From Conexibacter sp. S30A1 (GTDB lineage Bacteria > Actinomycetota > Thermoleophilia > Solirubrobacterales > Solirubrobacteraceae), in contig NZ_CP097127.1 of assembly GCF_023330665.1 (NCBI RefSeq), positions 868,001-932,000 on the forward strand: a stretch of DNA of 64,000 nt, written 5' to 3'. The notes under the pieces are model-generated. The model saw only the letters and a program-made list of their open reading frames with translations, was not told where the DNA came from and did no database searches. This document shows positions 60,339 through 64,000 of the stretch, one piece after another; positions within the stretch are counted from its first letter, which is position 1, and each line of letters starts with the position of its first letter. The position numbers were made by a program, and so were the translations under genes.

Positions 60339-61207
60339 GCGCTGACCGTCTCGCCGATCATCCCGTGGCGCTCGAGGAGGTCGTGAATCACAGCCGTCTC
60401 GCGCTCATCGAGCGGGACGTAAGGCAGGCGCGGTCCGCCGACGGGCACCCCGATCAGCTTCAGAGCGGCCTTGCAACTGCAGGCCGCCGGCGCGATCGCC
60501 ATGTCGCGATAGACGTCGGCGAGCCCAGCATCGACCGCCGCGCGCTGCTCGGGCTCGTCGACCATGCGGCGCATCTGGGCCCCGAACACGTGGCTGCCGG
60601 TGAGGATCCCACCGGCCCCACCCATGTCCAGCACCCGTGCCAGCAGGTCATCGTTGCCCGCGTACAGTTCGAGCCCGTCAAGCTGAGCCACGTTGGCGGC
60701 GTTGGCCTGTTTGACGCCACGCACGTGCTCGCAGACGGCTGCCAGCTCAGCCAGCAGGTCGTTGGGCATGTCCGAGCCGGTGCGCTGCGGGATGTTGTAG
60801 AGCACGATCGGCAGGTCGGTGGCTGCGTCCACGGCCTTGAAGTGTTCGAGCACGCCGCGGCGGCTGGGTCGGTTGTAATAGGGGTTGACCGACAACAGCG
60901 CGTCCGGACGCATGGCGGTGGCGGCCTCGGTCAGCTTGACCGCATGGCGGGTGTCGTTGGATCCCACCCCGGCGATGACCGTCTTGCCGGGGTGCGAAGC
61001 GCGCACCTCGGCGATCACCGTCTGGATGAAGCCCAGGTGCTCGCCGTCGTCCAAGGTCGCGGCCTCGCCGGTCGTGCCGCAGACCACAACGCCGTCGGAG
61101 CCGTTGGCAAACAGGTGAGCGAGCAGTCTCACCGCCGCCGGCTCGTCGATGCGGCCAGCGGCGTCAAACGGCGTGACCATCGCTGTGATTATGGCTCCGA
61201 GGTTCAT
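60335..61207 (-). CDS. dapA: 4-hydroxy-tetrahydrodipicolinate synthase
   Basis: A 290-residue TIM-barrel aldolase. It has 'VVVCGTTGEAATL', the catalytic Tyr of 'VLYNIPQRTG' and Schiff-base Lys in 'RGVKQANA', plus 'SVNPYYNRPS' for the inter-subunit Tyr. It condenses pyruvate and aspartate semialdehyde. Its position between dapB and rnj and the canonical GTTGE loop make it the biosynthetic enzyme, unlike the copy at 628-1536. Confidence 0.94.
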   Translation of the reverse strand: MNLGAIITAMVTPFDAAGRIDEPAAVRLLAHLFANGSDGVVVCGTTGEAATLDDGEHLGFIQTVIAEVRASHPGKTVIAGVGSNDTRHAVKLTEAATAMRPDALLSVNPYYNRPSRRGVLEHFKAVDAATDLPIVLYNIPQRTGSDMPNDLLAELAAVCEHVRGVKQANAANVAQLDGLELYAGNDDLLARVLDMGGAGGILTGSHVFGAQMRRMVDEPEQRAAVDAGLADVYRDMAIAPAACSCKAALKLIGVPVGGPRLPYVPLDERETAVIHDLLERHGMIGETVSA

Positions 61208-61229
61208 CTGGCTTGCCGCCTCAATGTTC

Positions 61230-61898
61230 TCATAGAAGCGCTTCCAGGCCGATCACGAGGGGTTCCGGCTGCGTCTGCACACGCCTGATCGCCAGCAGCA
61301 CACCCGGCATGAAGCACGCCCGGTCGACCGTGTCATGGCGGATTGTCAGTGTCTGGCCGACGTCGCCAAAAATGACCTCCTGGTTGGCAACGAGCCCGGG
61401 CAGACGGACAGAGTGGATCGGTGGGACGGGCTTGTCGGGAGCAGCCTCGTGGATCCGCTGCGCGGTGAGCGCCGCGGTGCCGCTCGGCGCGTCCAGCTTG
61501 CCATCGTGGTGTAGCTCGATGATCTCGGCCGCCCGCATGTGCCTGGCGGCCTGCGCCGCGAAGCTCATCATCAGCACGGCGCCGATCGCAAAGTTCGGGG
61601 CGACAAAGACGTTGGCACCGCTCAGGCCTCGCAGCTGCTCAAGGTCAAAGCCGGTGGTGCCGACCACCACGTGCACACCAGCGGCCACCGCACTGCGGAT
61701 GTTCGAAACGGCGCTGTCCGGGCGCGAGAAGTCCACCAGCACGTCGGGCTGCTGTTCCCGCAGCGCGGCGCCAAGCTCGAGATCAAGCAGCGGGTCGATG
61801 CGCGCGACGAGCTCCATGTCCTCGGCGCCGCTGACCGCGGAGCAGGTGGCCTCGCCCATCCGTCCCGCGGCGCCGCTGACCGCCACCCTGATGCTCAC
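61230..61898 (-). CDS. dapB: 4-hydroxy-tetrahydrodipicolinate reductase
   Basis: A 222-residue protein, slightly short for the family (about 245-270). The NAD(P) motif is 'VAVSGAAGRMGE', 'VVGTTGFD' and 'APNFAIGAVLMM' follow, and the signature is 'ELHHDGKLDAPSGTA' with the catalytic His/Lys. GTG 61898 overlaps the stop of the M16 protease gene. The much longer open frame upstream is a shadow of that gene. Confidence 0.92.
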   Translation of the reverse strand: MSIRVAVSGAAGRMGEATCSAVSGAEDMELVARIDPLLDLELGAALREQQPDVLVDFSRPDSAVSNIRSAVAAGVHVVVGTTGFDLEQLRGLSGANVFVAPNFAIGAVLMMSFAAQAARHMRAAEIIELHHDGKLDAPSGTAALTAQRIHEAAPDKPVPPIHSVRLPGLVANQEVIFGDVGQTLTIRHDTVDRACFMPGVLLAIRRVQTQPEPLVIGLEALL

Positions 61899-63181
61899 AC
61901 CGACACCCCGTGCGCGGCGGCGAGCGCGGCATCGAAGCGGCCGCGATCGGGCCCGATGCAGGCAACGGAGAGACGCTCTGGCGCCCACAGCTCCTCCGCC
62001 AGGGCCTCCAGGTCGGCCAGGCTCACCGCGTCGATCCGCGCGACCACCTCGTCCAGCGACAGCAGCGGCGCCTGCGCGAGCGTCTCTGACCCCAGACGGC
62101 TCATCCGCGCACCGGTCGACTCCAGCGACAGCAGCACCCTGCCCTTGAGGTTCTCCTTGGCACGAGCCAGCTCGTCGGCGCTGGCCGGCTCGCGGCGCAG
62201 GCGGGCGAGCTCGTGGTCCACGACCTGCATGGCCTCGCCGAGGTTCTCTGCGCGGGTGCCGACATAGAGCCCCACCTCGCCGCTGTCCTGGAAGGCGTTG
62301 GTGAACGAGTACACCGAGTAGGCGAGCCCACGGCTCTCGCGCACCTCCTGAAAGAGCCGCGAGGACGAGGTGCCACCGAAGATCGTGTCGAGCACCCGCA
62401 GCGCGAAGCGACGCTCGTCGTGGCGCGACAGGCCGGGGCCGCCCACGCACAGGTGAAACTGCTCGGTGTCCTTGCGCTCGAAGAGCACCTCGGGCTTCAC
62501 GCCCGCAGGCGCGGGAATGACGGCCGGCGGCTTGGCGGGGTGGCTCTCCGCACCGTCCACCGGCAGCGTGGCCTGCGCGAGCGAGACGAGCGCGTCGTGG
62601 TCCACCGCGCCGGCGGCGGCGATCACGATGTTGGCGGGCCGGTAGCGCGAGGCGTGGAAGCGGCGGATCTCATCCGCGGAGGTGCCCGCAATCACAGGGG
62701 CAAAGCCGATGATTGCCCGCCCCAGGGGGTGCCCGGCGAAGACCGCCTGACCGAGCAGGTCAAAGATCTTCTCCTGCGGGTCGTCCTCATACATGGCGAT
62801 CTCCTCGAGGATCACGGCCCGCTCCGCGTCGATCTCGGAAAGCGCCGGGGCGAACACCATGTCGGCGATCACGTCGAAGGCACGCGGCACGTGCTCGTCG
62901 ATCACCCTGGCGTAGACGGACGTTGTCTCCTTGCCGGTGCCGGCGTTGATCTCCGCGCCCATGCCGTCGAAGATCTGGTCGATCTCGAGCGACGCGTAGC
63001 GCGCGCTGCCCTTGAACAGGAGATGTTCGAGCAGGTGCGATAGCCCCGCCTGCGCGTCGGTTTCGCCGCGCGACCCGGTGCCGATCCAGAAGCCAAGCGA
63101 CACGGATCGGACGGAGGGCATCGCCTCCGTCACGATCCGCACGCCGCTTGCAAGCGTCGTGACGCGGTGCTGACCAGTCAC
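61895..63181 (-). CDS. M16-family zinc protease (YmxG/MlpA-like)
   Basis: A 428-residue processing-protease-like protein. The inverted zinc motif HxxEH is in 'GLSHLLEHLLFKGS', with the downstream Glu in 'ILEEIAMYEDDP'; 'RESRGLAYSVYSF' is the C-terminal domain motif. It lies between pnp and dapB as in many Gram-positive genomes. GTG 63181 is the only start near the homology limit, without a good ribosome binding site. Confidence 0.9.
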   Translation of the reverse strand: MTGQHRVTTLASGVRIVTEAMPSVRSVSLGFWIGTGSRGETDAQAGLSHLLEHLLFKGSARYASLEIDQIFDGMGAEINAGTGKETTSVYARVIDEHVPRAFDVIADMVFAPALSEIDAERAVILEEIAMYEDDPQEKIFDLLGQAVFAGHPLGRAIIGFAPVIAGTSADEIRRFHASRYRPANIVIAAAGAVDHDALVSLAQATLPVDGAESHPAKPPAVIPAPAGVKPEVLFERKDTEQFHLCVGGPGLSRHDERRFALRVLDTIFGGTSSSRLFQEVRESRGLAYSVYSFTNAFQDSGEVGLYVGTRAENLGEAMQVVDHELARLRREPASADELARAKENLKGRVLLSLESTGARMSRLGSETLAQAPLLSLDEVVARIDAVSLADLEALAEELWAPERLSVACIGPDRGRFDAALAAAHGVSV

Positions 63182-63215
63182 TGGCGTCGTGCGCCCGTGA
63201 GCGCTCGGCTCTCGC

Positions 63216-64000
63216 TCAGCCGCGATCGGGGTCGCTGTCGCGGACGCGGCCACCCCTGCCGCCACGGTCGCCACGGTCGCCACGGTCGCCGCGCTCGCCA
63301 CGGTTACGGTCGCGCCCACCGCGCTCACCGCGCTCACGGCGTTCGCCGCCGCCATTGCCAGAGCCGGCGCCGATGGCGGCGATCTCCTCGATCGTCTTGC
63401 CGGCGATCTCCGGGTCATCGGCGAGACGCAGGCCGATCCGGCCACGCTCGCGGTCGACCTCGACCACCCGCACGCTCAGCTCGTCGCCCTTGTTGAGGAC
63501 CTCCTCGACCGTCGCGATGCGCCGGCCTGGAGCGACGTTTGAGATGTGCAGCAGGCCGTCCGTGCCCTTGGCGAGCTCCACGAACGCACCGAAGGTCGTG
63601 GTCTTGACCACCTTGCCGGTGTACTCATCGCCGATCGCGACCTCCTTGGTCATCGAGCGGATGCGGTCGATCAGCGCATCGCCGAGCTCACGGTTTGATG
63701 CGTACACCAGAACCTGCCCCTCGTCATTGACGTCGATCTGGGACTCGAACTCCTCCTGCAGCGCACGGATCGTCTCGCCGCCCTTGCCGATCAGAAGGCC
63801 GATCTTCTCGGGGTCGATCTTGATCGTGGAGATGCCTGGCGCGTAGCGTGAGAGCTCACCTCGCGGCGCATCGATCACCGCCTGCATCTTGCCGAGGATG
63901 AACTGGCGTGCCTCGCGGGCCTGCGCCAGCGCGTCACGCATGATCTCGAAGCTGACGCCGATGATCTTGATGTCCATCTGCAGCGCCGTGATGCCGTCGC
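63216..64000 (-). CDS. pnp: Polyribonucleotide nucleotidyltransferase, C-terminal part, cut by window edge
   Basis: The frame enters from the right edge with '...DGITALQMDIKI', the end of the second RNase PH domain. It continues through a KH domain ('KIGLLIGKGGETIRALQEE') and an S1 domain ('GKVVKTTTFGAFVELAKGTD'). It ends in an Arg/Gly/Asp repeat tail (DNA about 63216-63350). PNPase degrades RNA from the 3' end. The catalytic core lies beyond the window. Confidence 0.94.
   Translation of the reverse strand, partial: DGITALQMDIKIIGVSFEIMRDALAQAREARQFILGKMQAVIDAPRGELSRYAPGISTIKIDPEKIGLLIGKGGETIRALQEEFESQIDVNDEGQVLVYASNRELGDALIDRIRSMTKEVAIGDEYTGKVVKTTTFGAFVELAKGTDGLLHISNVAPGRRIATVEEVLNKGDELSVRVVEVDRERGRIGLRLADDPEIAGKTIEEIAAIGAGSGNGGGERRERGERGGRDRNRGERGDRGDRGDRGGRGGRVRDSDPDRG
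63255..63300 (-). repeat. 9-bp tandem repeat coding the Gly-Asp-Arg tail of PNPase
   Basis: The plus strand shows consecutive near-identical 9-mers of the type CACGGTCGC, which encode (Gly-Asp-Arg)n in the pnp C-terminus. This is in-frame coding repetition, prone to slippage by whole codon triplets, not a noncoding array. Confidence 0.7.

Noticed and set aside
61230..62450. Long dapB frame extending about 180 codons into the M16 protease gene
   Set aside because: The upstream extension is Arg/Ala-rich without homology. The GTG at 61898 overlaps the protease stop and starts exactly at the NAD-binding strand.
63216..63360. Short tandem repeats near the right end considered as a CRISPR-like array
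   Set aside because: Units are 9 bp with no spacers, in frame with pnp, and encode the Gly-Asp-Arg tail.
1..64000. Defence systems, prophage or secondary-metabolite clusters
   Set aside because: No restriction, toxin-antitoxin, Cas, phage structural, NRPS/PKS or transposase signatures were seen on either strand.

Overview
This 64 kb window is high-G+C chromosomal DNA from an actinobacterium. The gene content points to the Thermoleophilia/Solirubrobacterales side of the phylum, but that placement is an inference made without a database search. The arguments are: a compact, mostly GTG/TTG/ATG-started gene set with many 1-4 base start/stop overlaps; a deazaflavin (F420)-type nitroreductase; RNase Y and RNase J together with PNPase; a MurT/GatD pair; the DapL aminotransferase route to diaminopimelate; an actinobacterial-type SOS box at recA; and the pnp-M16-dapB-dapA-rnj ... 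ftsK-rodZ-cinA-recA-recX-rny-miaB ... miaA-dapF-dapL-hflX-dut order. I assign 65 protein genes and find no rRNA, tRNA, CRISPR array or insertion sequence. No gap exceeds 300 bases.

Region 1 (1-12.7 kb) is a catabolic island that I read as hydroxyproline or proline-derivative degradation. It has a livJHMGF ABC importer, a DapA-family deaminase/aldolase and a semialdehyde dehydrogenase (cut by the left edge). It also has a proline racemase-superfamily enzyme with a Ser/Cys active-site pair, an ornithine cyclodeaminase-like reductase, an enolase-superfamily enzyme, two C1-folate enzymes and an asparaginase. Three promoter regions share an 18-bp element, which suggests one regulator not encoded here.

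Region 2 (12.7-20.9 kb) holds ArfB, HemW, two MFS transporters, an acetyltransferase and an overlapping beta-phosphoglucomutase/GH65 disaccharide phosphorylase pair.

Region 3 (20.9-26.6 kb) is a mercury-detoxification island. merA diverges from an ArsR-family regulator over a palindromic promoter. Next comes a six-gene operon with two exported thioredoxin-like proteins flanking two paired-cysteine membrane proteins (one MerF-like), ending in a BlaI-type repressor and an M56 membrane protease. Two CTACA-n4-TGTAG palindromes sit in front of it. This is the most unusual system in the window.

Region 4 (26.6-36.9 kb) has an M19 dipeptidase, an F420/GMC/aldo-keto redox operon, an SRAP DNA-crosslink protein, and a coupled HAD-murT-methyltransferase-gatD-binding protein cluster.

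Region 5 (36.9-64 kb) is conserved housekeeping: dut, hflX, dapL, dapF, miaA, mscS, miaB, rny, recX, recA, cinA, rodZ-like, ftsK, then a molybdenum-cofactor group (mobA, fdhD), a two-component system, and rnj, dapA, dapB, an M16 protease and pnp (cut by the right edge). dapA, dapB, dapL and dapF together would give the short aminotransferase route to diaminopimelate, but the DapF here has serine in place of both catalytic cysteines.
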